The translations under genes were made by a program, and so were the position numbers. A stretch of DNA of 64,000 bases from Puccinellia tenuiflora (Eukaryota > Streptophyta > Magnoliopsida > Poales > Poaceae): contig QRDG01000136.1 of the NCBI GenBank assembly GCA_012064385.1, forward strand, positions 241,266-305,265. Reading direction: 5' to 3'. Positions 40,328 through 52,344 of this stretch are shown here, in pieces. Under the pieces are notes generated by a model that was not told where the DNA came from, made no database searches, and saw nothing but the letters and a program-made list of their open reading frames with translations. Each line of letters starts with the position of its first letter. The stretch's first letter is position 1.

Positions 40328-42823
40328 ACAAAGAAATTATCTCCTTCTTTCGTGTGATGCAATCGAATCGGCCTGAGAGATCGAACCAGGAAACAGGTGG
40401 GGATCGGGAATCATTATGGCCAAACAGGAGCCAGCGGGGAGAGATCGAGCCAAGAACCGGCGAAATCGGCAGTTCTTGGGTCGATCGGGCGGGAGAGAAG
40501 GGGATGAGAAGAGAGGTAGGGGTCAAGAAGGAGAGAGCGAAAGAGGGGGGAAGAGAGAGTGGTGTGGCTGTGCGTGGAGGGAGAGAGGGGCAGAGAGAGA
40601 AAAGCGCGGGAGGGGGAAACTGACCGGGCGAGGAGGGTTCGGACAGTTGGAAATGCTTTTCGTTTTCTTAGTGTTTTTCCTCTCGTGTTGTTCGCGCGAA
40701 GATATTTTTTCATCGACCTCCATGTATTGATAAAACCAAAGTATATTGTGTTTCACTAGTACTCTTTTTTTTAACCGTTGGATAATGATGGAATATTCCA
40801 TGAATATACGTCTCTTATTTCCACTATCTAAATCCACATTACAAACAAACTTACTATTGATGCTAGAGTTATTAAGCACTCGGCTGACATCATTTTTAAA
40901 ACCATGATTTTTCAATGGCTCTAGTTGTCAATGCTCAAGCACCAGGACAAGGAGGGAGCAAGATGGATGTCCAGCGAGCTAAAGATGCTCCACACGGTAG
41001 GCTTGCCAAGTAGTCCCTCCTAGTTGCGAGACTCAGGATTTTCAGATATTACCGGATGTCATCGGAAATTGAGACATTTGGAAAGTCAACGCCTTCACCA
41101 CTCAAGGACGCTAGAAGACGTAGAAGATGGAGGCCATGAAGACCACGAAGACACGTGGGGAGGTGGCACACCATCCTCGGAGCCAGGCGGGCCGTTGGGT
41201 GCCGCAACCCTCCAACCTGCCCCGAGGCGCGGGTCGAGCAGTGACAGCTGCCAGTGGCCCCACATCCATGCGGGTGCTTCACAGGAATGTGGGCCGGCCC
41301 GATGACCCAATTACGGAAGCACTATACCACCACTCATTCGGTACACGACATCCCTAACCTTCTAGAGATGACGACATCACATTCTGGCATACAAGGAGGA
41401 AGATATAGCTCCCACCGCATGTATATAGCCGAGTGGCATTGATGTAATAAGAGGCAATAGAAATAATGTAATATGTTAAGATTTTAGAGTGATAAAGCAT
41501 GCTCTAGAGTAGTGGTAGGGGCAACCCAAAGTACATGGACCCTAGGAGAAGAATGCCATAGGTATTTTTCCACCTTCCCAATGTGTCCCTTAGATATTCT
41601 TCCTCCCCCCTCACAAGGTGAAAACTCCCCAAAATTACACTTATAATGTCATCCCACCTATTATATAAAAAGTACCACGGTTCATGAGGAGGGCACTTGG
41701 TGGCTGCATCCCACACCCCACTCTTCAATTCTGCCCTTTTAGAGGAAGTGAGAGGAGAGGAGAGGGTAAGAGCCGATGTAAGTTCTCACCCGCCTCGTCG
41801 GCCGACTGTCACCGCCCTTCGGCCGCCGCATCGCCATCTCGTCGGCTGGACGCCGCTGGTCGGTCGGATCCTCACCAGAGTCGGGGTGCCACCAACGAGG
41901 AACCTCGCCAGAGTTGGGCGGCGCCGCTAGCCGGAATTCCTCGTGGGAGTCCATGTCAATGCTCGCCTAGCCTCACTACGCCACCCTGGTCCCTCGCCTA
42001 TGGACAACTCCATCCCCCCCACCCCACCGGAGTTACTCGAAAGCTCGCCGGATTTGGAGGAACCACCACGTTAAAGCCTCACCGGACCTTCTCGGTGACT
42101 CTCTACTACCTCATCGGCCGGCTTTGACCCCAACGATCAGCCCCCAAACAACTACTCCGACACTCGACGCATCAAGGTGACGACCGTGAAGCTCGACGAT
42201 CCTCGCTTTTCATACGAGGAGTGCAGAATAGAGGACGCGCCTGGACCCATATCCAAGGTGTCACCCAAAGGGCATAACACCACGACTCGGAATACCCCAT
42301 ACTGCTGGACATTTAGGTGTATAATAGTAGCAGGCTCGATGGCTCCTTGTTGTTTCTGCGAGCTTGTCCTTGTCGTGTTTCCCTTTAGCTTTTATGTTCG
42401 TTGGCTAAGATGTATGCCACAACATGTATCAAATGTTGGCGAACCTTTGTGCTTTATTAAATTAAATTTGGGCATGTGATGCCTTTTATCTAAAAATATG
42501 CATCGATGGGAAAATGACGGTTGAGATAGCGGTGCGCTCTTGCAATGCATTGGGCGATTCCAAGGCGACCCTGACCAAAAAGGGGACCTCCCCGCGATGC
42601 CCCGGGTCACATGTGTCCACACCGTAGGTGGACGAACGAGTGTGTGGTTATCACTTTTGGGCTCTTGTGGTTGAGAGCTCGAATGAGGAGTATGAGCTCT
42701 CCAACATTGAGAGCGTCGAAGATCCGATGCACGCCGACACGTCTCAGTTAACTTTTAGGCGGTTTTCTAGAGAAAGCTTGCGCGGTAAAGGGGTTGTCTC
42801 TGGCAAACGTTGTTTGAAGCTCA
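40328..42823. other. unassigned region
   Basis: No gene could be supported. The region includes GA-rich sequence (40495-40620), a GC-rich stretch (41780-42010) and short open frames without motifs. At 42330-42490, TTTGTGCTTTATTAAATTAA...TCTAAAAA may be a LINE-like 3' tail. Confidence 0.3.
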
Positions 42824-42828
42824 GCGGG

Positions 42829-44401
42829 TGATACGTGTCAAACGTATCTATAATTTTTGAGTGATCCATGCTAATTTTGTGATGTTGTCACATGTTTTTA
42901 TTATCATATTATATCATTTTTATGCATTTTGTTGGACTAACCTATTGACAAGATGCCCAGTGTCAGTTCCCTGTTTTTGCTGTTTTTGTATTTCAGAAAA
43001 TTACTTATGGAAATATTCTTGGAATTGGACGAAAATTTACGGAGCTTTTTTATGCTAAATAAGACACCTGAAGACCGAAGGACAGCCTCGGAGGCGAACC
43101 ACAGGGCACAAGCGCCCCCCTGCCACGGCCCAGGGTGGACCCGCGGGTGGGACCTGCCCCTGCCCATGGTCCACATCCTCGGCCCCCTCCGATGCCTATA
43201 AAATCCCTAATTTTGACGGGGCGGCCATTATTTTCCACAGAAGACATCCCGACGCGCCGTCATCTCAAACCCTAGTTCGGGGGTGATTCTGAAGCAGTTC
43301 CCGGCACTCTGTCGGAGGGGAGATTGATCCCGGAGGGCTCTTCATCGCCATGCCTTCCTCCGGGATGATTTTTGAGTAGTCCCACCTTGGACCTTGGGTC
43401 CATGGCAGTAGCTAGATGGTAGTCTCTCTCTTTTGTGCTTCATGTTTATGATCTTGTGAGCTGCCTAACATGATCAAGATCGACTATTGTAATACTACGT
43501 GATGTGTTTGCTGGGATCCGATGGATTATAATGTTATGATCAGATTGTGCATGATTCTTATATGATTGATTTATGTTCTTGCATGCTCTCCGATGTGCGT
43601 AGTTAATTTGGCCAAGTGATTGTGTGTATCTCCAAGAGAGAGTATTTATGTTAGATAGTGGGTTCATGCCCCCTCTTGTTCCTGGGCACGAGTGATAGAA
43701 ACGTCTAAGGGCGAGGGTGTGCTGTTGCTACTAAGGGTAAAACAATGGTGTTAAAGTCTCTTTTGATATTTAATATTGCTTACTTCATGCACTTTACTTA
43801 ATGCAAATGTCTGTTGCTTGCAACTTAATACCGATGGTTGACAGGCTGGATAGCGATCCCACGGTGGACTTTTTAGACAAAGATGCAGTTGGACTCAACG
43901 GTCTTTGTTTCTTGTCGTGATGCCTCCATAAATATTATCATGTTCTCTTTGTCATAGCTAAATTAAGTTTGTGTTATAATCTTGTCAATTGCCCAGCTGT
44001 AATTTGTTTACCCATCATATGATCGTTCTATTTACTTGAGAGACTCCACAAGTGAACCCATGGTCCCCGGTCCATCTTTTTACATTAATTGCAACCTTTA
44101 TTCATCACTTTTCATCATCATTACTCCACTGGTCCATTTTCATAATTCATCTATTTCACCATACAATTAACCGCTTTGTTTTCTGCGAGACCGAAAAGAT
44201 TGACAACCTTTCCGCCGTTGGGGGCAAAGTATTTTGGTTGAGTGTGTGTAGGTCCACGTCAGTTGAAAATTCAGCGCCAGAGATTTTCAACATTCACTTT
44301 GTTGTTGATTTCAAGGTCCAACAGGTTTGATAAACCTCGGTTCGTTATCGAGGGAGAACTGCTGCTATCTGCACCACCCAACTCTTTCCATCACATCATC
44401 A
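42829..44401 (+). repeat. solo Gypsy LTR with target-site duplication
   Basis: It starts TGATACGTGTCAAACGTATC and ends CATCATCA. GCGGG flanks it on both sides (42824-42828 and 44402-44406). It is the same family as the LTRs at 55998 and 62251, with TATA (GCCTATAAAATCC, ~43192) and AACCCTAGTTCGGGGGTG. No internal sequence is attached, so it is a product of LTR-LTR recombination. Confidence 0.9.
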
Positions 44402-44406
44402 GCGGG

Positions 44407-44967
44407 CCACCATGTAGTACCTTTGCCCCCAGGTGGTTGGTGCTAGGCTTTGGCCCCGCCAATCTGGAAGCTTCGCATGCTCGCCGGTCAGGTGGAGCAT
44501 TGTAGCTTACATGATACCACATGCTTGCGGCTCAATATTGTTCCCTGCAGGGTGCAGTGATGAGTCTTAGGTCCATCGGCCATGTCAGTGAAGTTGACGG
44601 TGTGTCCTCGGTTGTCACCATCGCCATCACCGAATCCAACATGCACGGGTTTAGATCTGGGCCTAGGTATTAGCCCGAGTTAACAGGACCAGGGTTTATC
44701 CACTAAACATGGATCCCATCCATCATATCGTCCCACCCAGTACACTTCCCCACCGATCCGTCTTCCCATGGATGTGTGCCCTGTGCTCCTCCTCTCAATC
44801 CGACGTCTGAACATCCTGGGCCAAAGCCTTTTCCTATTATCAGCCCAAGTAAGCACCTCACCCCCACCCACCGTGGAGATAAGAAGGTATAAAATGTACC
44901 AAGTTCTAGTTAGAAACATCGATTGGTGCATCAACTTTACCAAGTCTCCTTCAGACGTACAATACAA
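44407..44967. other. unassigned region
   Basis: No gene or clear element was recognised between the solo LTR and the next LTR fragment. Confidence 0.3.
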
Positions 44968-45887
44968 GTAGCTATGTGGTTATCTCTCTCTCCCATGATG
45001 TGATCTTCGTTGTGATCATGAGCTTTGTTAGTATAGTTGAATACATGATGTTTCCCCATGTGTAATGGATATGATGTTGCTCAAGTGGTGTTATTTAGTA
45101 CAATTTCCGGAGTCATCGTTGTGATCACGGTATCTCGGTGACAGTGTGGGTGCCGTGTGTGACTCTATGGATAATAGATTGGAAGGATCTTCATCATGAG
45201 TTTGTTCTTTATTGTTGGATTGAATAGATCATGAGGTTTCTTGATGCTTGTGTTATTGAAGAAAGAGACTATTCAAGAAATAGGTTGTTGTGTTTGTTAG
45301 AACTGTCTTTGGATGCGGATAGTGACAGCATGATGTGTCCATAGATGTGGAATACGAACTTTAAGGTGTGCTTTTCGTAGCCCTACGCAATTCTCATCCT
45401 ATTTGATCCACAAAAGAATGATCTCCGAGTAACGTCTATCATGCATGTGTTTTTGTGGGAACTATCATGTGTTTAATTATGTTAATGATGTTGAGAGTAG
45501 TCACTAGTGAAAGTATGAAGCCTAGGCCTTGTTTCGAAGCATTGATACACCGTTTTCAGTCACTTTTGTCACTTGTTTGCTTGCTGCCATTTTTATTACA
45601 GAATTACAAAATCACCTTTTACCATCCATATCACTTGCATTTTACCATCTCTTCGCCGAACTAGTGCACCTATACAACTGACAATTGTATTAGGTGTGTT
45701 GGGGACACAAGAGACTTCTTGTATCTTAATTGCATGGTTGCTTGAGAGGGATATCTTCGATCTCTACCTCCCGTGGATTCGATAAACCTTGGGTTACTCA
45801 CTTAAGGGAAATTTACCGCTGTCCTACAAACCTCTGCGCTTGGAGGCCCAACAAGTCTACAAGAATAGAAGTGTGTAGTAGACATCA
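44968..45887 (+). repeat. Gypsy LTR fragment, 3' part
   Basis: The sequence GTAGCTATGTGG, GTGATCACGGTATCTCGG, TATTAGGTGTGTTGGGGACA, TCGATAAACCTTGGGTTACT and the end GTAGACATCA is that of a Triticeae Gypsy LTR 3' half. The 5' half and the internal region are missing. The left limit is approximate. Confidence 0.55.
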
Positions 45888-46175
45888 GCCTCCTTCATAT
45901 CGTTGCCGCCGCTGCAAATCCGTAGCCTCGCCGCCCTCCTCCTTTCATCCCGGTATAGTTTGCCCGCACAATTTGTTAAACACATGTTCTACTTATAGGG
46001 GTTACGATTAGTTGTCATTACTTATTTTTCTACTTTATATCTACTGTTGCTGTAAGAAATGGTAGATAATTTAATTTAGTAGTGACTACGAGTACTAATT
46101 TGTTTGTATGTATGCACATTTTCTAATTTCTACTTCTTTCACCTTAATCAAAAGGATATGACATGCCGTGTATGT

Positions 46176-46180
46176 AAGAG
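46176..46180. repeat. target-site duplication AAGAG (left)
   Basis: AAGAG here and at 54139-54143 brackets the Gypsy element exactly. Confidence 0.9.
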
Positions 46181-47984
46181 TGATGGCCTTTAACTCAGCA
46201 ACAGCACCAAAGAACACTTGATGGCAAGGCGCCAGAAAACATTGTTGATGGTGAAGTTACCTGCGTTAAAAAACAATGGTTAGGTTGAGACTCCAAGTGC
46301 AGAGTGTATAGTATAGGAAAGACGGTTTTCCCCACGAGGGATGACTCGAGGATTTATATCGAACTCTGGGGGAATCAGTAGTGAAAGGTTTATCTTCTTA
46401 TCCTTCCCTTGAGAACCTGCAACAAAGTAAATTGTTTTGTGCCCTCAACCTCACCAAGTGGTTGTCAAGCACAAGGTGTGAGAATGATATCAAAATAAAA
46501 CAAATGCAAAACAATAAGTAAATATGCAATGGTGCTAAATAAATATGCAAGGATGGTGGAAACAACGATGGATGATATTTTTGTGGTTTTTATATGTGAA
46601 TGCAAGAAGTAAAAGTGTTTTTTGTATTTTCTGATTTTAAAATGGCTGAATATAGATGATGCTTAAAAGTGGTTGGAAAGTTTTTTCTTATGATACAAAA
46701 TGGACCGGGGTTCATGGTTTCACCAATGCACTCTCTCTTTAATGTTGTGGTGGATAATGGAACAAAGGAATTGACATATGAGATTGCAACACAAAGTTTT
46801 ATGACAAGTTACTAATTATATGGGCATCACATCCTAACATAGAGATCTTTTGGTTATTAATCTCTCTTATACTCCACTAAGATGCGAACTAAATCATAAC
46901 ACCTTAGTATTAAGATAAATCAGAGCATAGCTTTAATCTTTATGACATGAAGTGAAAATAAGAACATGCTAGATCTAGTCATGAGAAGTGGCAATGGTCA
47001 ACCCACATCTCTGGTAGCATGGTATTTTAGTTTATCCCTAGTGAGGTAACAAAGTAAGGTTGGAATACCCAAGTGGATCGCGGAACTTCTCTCACTTTCA
47101 CCGCACTAGCCACCCCTCATTACTCCAACTAATGCACACGTTCCCCCACACATGCTCTCATAAACAAGCTTGATCAAAACAAGTAGACAAGAACGGGGTA
47201 CATAATATGCATCTACTTTCATAACTGAAACAAAACAATTGCAATCTTCAAACATATATTAAATCATAGACAGATCCACCACATAGGAATTACATAGATG
47301 ACCGTAATCATGTTCGGCAGCTCATACGGCGCTAATTAGTGAAGCTCAAGAGAGAGGAGATATACATAAGTTACTTCCACAAACCCATAGTCCAGGGGTG
47401 GACTACTCCCTCTTCATCATGGAGATGGTGGAGACGTTGTTGGGGGAGATGGAGACCACGCCGGCAGCGCTCCCCCGGAGTTTTCCCCCTCCGATCTGTA
47501 GGTCCAGGTCTCTGTTTCGATGTTTCTCTGTTTACGGCCGCCTCCTCGCGATCTACGTCGGGGGGCTATTTTTATAGTCGGTTTTAGGTCAAGACGGAGT
47601 CGTGGGCGAAAAGATCGACGGCAACGGAGCCACGAGGCTCCAGAAGGTGGGCCCCACGCGGCCAAGGAATATGGCCGCGTGGGCCACCCCCTTTTGGGCC
47701 TCAGGCCTCCGCTCGTTTGCTTCCTTCGCTCCCAAGTCTTCTTCCTTTATAAAACCGATGCTCGTAAATTTTCAGGTCATTTGGACGTCGTTTGGGTCCC
47801 TGAAACATCAAAATATAGAAAATAGGGTTTTCTGCCAGTGCAGGGTTAATTCCAAAAAAATAGGAAAACTGTGAGATATTCCCAAAATCATTATAAAATC
47901 ATGATGTAACCCTTATATGATGCCAATATGATTGAAATATGATAATTATAATGCAAAGTTCATGTATGCATTTTAGATGCATCA
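46181..47984 (-). repeat. 3' LTR of the minus-strand Gypsy
   Basis: The 1804-bp segment, TGATGGCC...GATGCATCA on the plus strand, is near-identical to 52345-54138, with small indels (for example ATTGAAATATGAT present only here at ~47931). Confidence 0.9.
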
Positions 47985-50286
47985 ACATCCCCAAGCTTAA
48001 CCTATACTCGTCCTCGAGTATGAAGGTGATAAAATTAACATCGACTTTGCATTTTAATACTATCAATGGATATCAAAGATGATTATTATTGCTACATAGA
48101 GTCAAGTGATTCATTCTTTAAAGGAATAGCAATATGCAAGATAGATTATAAAGTGATATCAAATATTCAATGCAAGGATGTTCAATGATAAATCACAAAG
48201 TGTAACATAGAAGAAAGTACTATGGACCAAATGTATGCATAATGAAAAGTAAAAAGGTCCTATAACGGTCATAGAGTACTCTTATAAAACTGAATATAAA
48301 AGGTGGACACTTTGGATAGATATATATGAGTAGAGGTAAAAACATGAACAAGCTTCATCTAACTCCCAAATAATTCTACTTAAGTTAATGTTTGTAATGT
48401 GGTATCATTGGTATCAAGCTCTCATTACCCCTCATCATAGCATATTTAATGGTTAAGTTTAAAATGAAAGCAAATATGAGTGGTGTGCTTGACAAAGAAA
48501 CGGTTGAAAGTTTCATGCCCCTTGAATACGACTTACACCATGGTGTTACTCAACTTGGAAAACCAAGCAAGTTCAAATAAAAGCATTGTATAATAGCGTC
48601 ATATAGAAGATTAACTGGGGTACCTCTTGTCCCAGGACATGGAACAAGGCCATGTCAAAATGACAAGACAAACAAACATAAGGAACAATCTCAACACCTT
48701 TTTTATTTACCATTGGTATAGCTTTTTATTATGAGGTGCATCACTGAGGGTTCACATAGCATGTAGGTAAATTTCCACCATGACAGCATGGCTTAGATTA
48801 GCGGTCCAGGTATCTCTCTAGCCATTTATACAACTACTTAAACATACTAAATTTCCACATTTATTTGGCACCATGATAAGCATCCATAAACAAAAGTACA
48901 TGATATCAACTAGATATATTTCAGTGCAATGTTGAAAGCTTGCCATGTGACAGCACATTTGGGCTAACTAGCAACCAAGACTCTTGTCAAATTCACAACT
49001 TCATAATTTTAATCACAATGGTTCATGTTTATTAAGTGCAATAATAAGATGTGAGAGCTATTTAACCAGATTTTTCACATAACAATCACTAACATAAGCA
49101 TTTTAATTCAGAGGTATAGATAACTCAAAGTAACATGATATGCATACTCGGAATAGCATAAAGCTAATAGGTAGATATGGTGGACTCACTGGAAAAACTT
49201 TGGTTGAAGGTGTTGGAAACAAGTTTTTTTACTTGTTGGGATTTTTGGGCTAGCAAAAGGGAGAAAGTTGACCAACTAAATGAATGCAAAAGTGTCCATA
49301 GAACTACTCAATCCATGTTAAACCAAGTAAGGTAACATTCAGCATCAAAACATGAATATAAGATAGCTCTTGATAAAACACTTGCAAATTGACACTCATT
49401 AAAATCATATGAATTATGCAACTATATGTAACTTTTTAAATCAACTCAAACATCCCTTTCCCAATCATTATAATAGCATCCAACTAAATTCAACCCAAAC
49501 TTCCAGTAGCTCTCTCATATAAAAATGATAGTGGTGGTCTCAAAACAAAAATCAAACCAAAACAAAAAAACAAATAAAAGACGCTCCAAGTTCATGCGAT
49601 AAAGTGCATTGATAGAAAAACAGAAGTTAGACGTGTGCAAACCGAGAGTGTGTAGGTCCAGTGGGGTTGTCTTCACATCCCCAAGCTTATGGTTTTCACC
49701 ATCCTTGGATAGCTCTTGGTGCATCTACTCTAATCCCTGTGAAAAAACTTCAAAACACTGTTTCTCCCATTTCTTTTCTGTGGGGTGACATTAGTAGTGA
49801 TAGACAAATGCATTACTTACTGCTTATAATCCTTAGACAAAAATTCATATGAATGTCCAGAAAGTGTATAATGTTTTATGACTATTAATAAACTCAATTG
49901 GATCAACAAGATTCAAGTTAAAAGTTCAAAACATGCATCAAACAATATTGGACAGAATCTGTCCAGAAAACTGACAGCAGAAAAACGTATTTTTCTACCT
50001 GACTTACACATGTCTAAAAATTCTGAACAAATTCATGCATACATAGGATGAAAATTTTCAGTTACAGTAAAAATATCAGCTCATTCGGAGTTACACAATA
50101 AGAATTAAAAATCAAACCGTGCACAGACTTGTGCTGGAATGAAATCTCCGCATGCAAAATAATAACTTTTTCATACCAAAATGGGTAAAACTTGGCACTT
50201 TATTAAAAAATTCCATAAACTAAACTAAAAACTAAGTATCTTGTTACAGCAAAAGGACACAAAGAAAATCAAAAATAAAAACAACC
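47985..50286. other. AT-rich non-coding interior of the gag-pro Gypsy
   Basis: The PPT lies at the left end. No open frame above 70 codons has any retroelement motif. It occupies the place where pol would be in an autonomous element. Confidence 0.6.
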
Positions 50287-50310
50287 GGGTTGCCTCCCGT
50301 AAAGCGCTTT
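50287..50310 (-). promoter_or_regulatory. conserved 24-bp motif 36 nt after the protease stop
   Basis: On the minus strand it reads AAAGCGCTT-TAC-GGGAGGCAACCC. The element at 55998-63849 has AAAGCGCTT-GTT-GGGAGGCAACCC at 59778-59801 with the same 36-nt spacing from its stop. Function unknown. Confidence 0.7.
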
Positions 50311-50346
50311 CTTTATAGCCATATAGCTAGGCTTCTTACTTGATAC

Positions 50347-51375
50347 TTACTGTGGACGAAGCTCATGAGGGAGCTTGAACTTTGGTATGTCCCTCTTCCT
50401 TGGGAAGTGTTCCGTGCATTTCTTGTGTGGAAACTGAAACTTCACATTCTCTTCTTTTGAATCAATAATGGCACCTGTGGTACGAAGAAAAGGTCTTCCA
50501 AGAATAATAGGACTAGAGGTTTTATTCCCCATATCCATGATCAGAAAATCAACAGGTACAAATGTCATATGCAACTCTACCATAACATCACTTACTTTAC
50601 CTAAAACATGTTTAATGGAATCATTAGCAAGTGCAAGTTCAATAGAGCATTTTTCAAGATTCTTTAATTCAAGTACCTCATATAATTTTTTAGATAAAAC
50701 AGAGACACTAGATCCTAGATCTAATATAGCATGGTGTGTCTCTTTTCCAATAGTGACTAGTACTTTGGGAATCCATACATCCCCAAGCTTAGGTGGTATC
50801 ATAGCCTCTTGGTTGTATCTAGCAATCTTTTCTTTTAACACATGATTAGCAATATAAGAACCAAAACCTGCTTGGTTGGCATTAATAGAAGGATCACTTG
50901 CAAATTTTTGTAAGATAGATATTAATTCATGCAAGCTACAATTATCTAAGTCAAGTAGTGGTTCCTTGACTTCATTAAGCATTTTAACTTCTTCAACCTT
51001 TCTCTCATTTCTTTTTCTAAATAATGCATCCAAAATTATTTCGAGATCGTTCTCTTCTTTAATAGATTCTTCAAGATTCCTTTCCAAAAGTTCTAGCATA
51101 GAAGATATTTTGTCATTCACTTCCCTAGTTAACTCGTTTTTAGACTTGGCATGTGTCAATACTTTTTCTATTTTCCCATAGATTTCAGAAAGAGTGTCAC
51201 TAGTTTTCTTCATCCTAGTTTTTGAGTGAAGGATGAATGAATGCATCACATTTTTAGTAGGATACTCTTCCACATAGGTTTGTAGAGCTGATGTTGCCCT
51301 TTCCAAAGAAAATTTTAGTAGTTTGATCCCTATTTCCTCTTTTGTTTCTATAGACTTCCCAAATAAATTTTCCAT
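50347..51375 (-). CDS. gag C-terminal part and retropepsin-like protease
   Basis: The 342-residue frame begins MENLFGKSIETKEEIGIKLL, which is unlikely to be the true start because gag remnants continue upstream. The N-terminal half is helical (ERATSALQTYVEEYP, ISSMLELLERNLEESIKEEN). The protease follows: PKVLVTIGKETHHAILDLGS holds the active-site DLGSSVSVL, then VDFLIMDMGNKTSSPIILGR and FLRTTGAIID, ending FPRKRDIPKFKLPHELRPQ. DLG in place of DSG/DTG is common in this plant Gypsy group. The related protein of the other element is at 58965. Confidence 0.8.
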   Translation of the reverse strand: MENLFGKSIETKEEIGIKLLKFSLERATSALQTYVEEYPTKNVMHSFILHSKTRMKKTSDTLSEIYGKIEKVLTHAKSKNELTREVNDKISSMLELLERNLEESIKEENDLEIILDALFRKRNERKVEEVKMLNEVKEPLLDLDNCSLHELISILQKFASDPSINANQAGFGSYIANHVLKEKIARYNQEAMIPPKLGDVWIPKVLVTIGKETHHAILDLGSSVSVLSKKLYEVLELKNLEKCSIELALANDSIKHVLGKVSDVMVELHMTFVPVDFLIMDMGNKTSSPIILGRPFLRTTGAIIDSKEENVKFQFPHKKCTEHFPRKRDIPKFKLPHELRPQ

Positions 51376-51609
51376 TAAGTTATTAGCATGTGAGGGGTTT
51401 CCTGAAGCAAATCTTCCATTTGTTAATGAGTCTAGAAAACATTTTGACTAGCCATCTAGACCATTGTAAAAGTTTCTTATCAAAGCAGCAGGAGTATGCT
51501 TGTTAACACCATTTTCACTTGTGTTCTTAATTCTAAACCAAGCATCCATTAATGACTCCCATAATACTGACCAAATTTTTTCATTTCAACACTAGAATCC
51601 ATTTTGGTA
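51376..51609 (-). pseudogene. gag remnant upstream of the protease frame
   Basis: Sequence homologous to the middle of gag continues on the minus strand (for example the stretch at 51440-51560 reading toward AWFRIKNTSENGV), but with stops. It ends where a MITE-like insert begins at 51619. Confidence 0.45.
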
Positions 51610-51618
51610 AAGTTTTTA

Positions 51619-52015
51619 CGGAAAAGACTTGCTACCCCCATGGGTAGCTACACACCCTAAGTTTGACCGAAACGTATATGCAACGGTAAAATGAGATTAT
51701 TCAAGTAGACAAGGGGGATGTCACTAGTAGAGTTGATAGAATTATTAAAAAGTATTTTGAAATTTTTTCGAATTTTTTTCCATCCGCTGTGATTTTTTTA
51801 GTAAAGTTTGACCCAAAAGTCAACAAAAAAGTCAACTATGAAAAAAAGCTACAAATGACGACCAAAAAATATTTTTTTGAAAATTCCAAAACCAGTTTTG
51901 TACACCAAATATCCGTGTTTTACTAGGAAAACAAGCTAAAACGGATACATACGGCTTGCATCTCCGTATAACGCATGGGTGTGTAGCTACCCATGCGGGT
52001 AGCAAATTGCCTCTC
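51619..52015. mobile_element. Mutator-type MITE candidate, 397 bp
   Basis: A 29-bp inverted repeat with one mismatch lies at 51629-51657 and 51977-52005 (core GGGTAGCTACACACCC). Weaker pairing extends to both ends. AAGTTTTTA, 9 bp, is present at 51610-51618 and 52016-52024, as expected of a Mutator-type target duplication. The interior is AT-rich, without coding. Confidence 0.7.
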
Positions 52016-52344
52016 AAGTTTTTATGTGTTTTTTTAGTTTTTGATGCAAAACTGAAAATAAAATGACACCACACAATGCAAACCGAATTATGCAGTGCAA
52101 CACAAAATGCAAAACTGAAAATAAAATATGCAAACTGAAATAACAAGATGATATGCAAGACAAAAACAAAACAAAATAAAATGATTTGCAGGTAAAGATG
52201 GATAAGATGATGCTCACTTCGGTGCAACCTCCCCAAGCTTAGGTGTTAGCCCAAGTTGGTGATGAAGTTGACTTTGTTGTGAGACACTCCTTGGATAAAT
52301 CTTTACAGCAATGACTCCCCGGCAACGGCGCCAGAAAAACGTCT

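Noticed and set aside
40354..40730. GA-rich open frames on both strands
   Set aside because: Simple-sequence composition; no motif or splice support.
41024..41357. Overlapping short frames in both directions
   Set aside because: Mutually overlapping, below 95 codons, without motifs.
42953..43247. Open frames within the solo LTR and similar ones at 56105-56541 and 62358-62803
   Set aside because: They recur at the same place in every LTR copy and reflect GC-rich LTR sequence, not genes.
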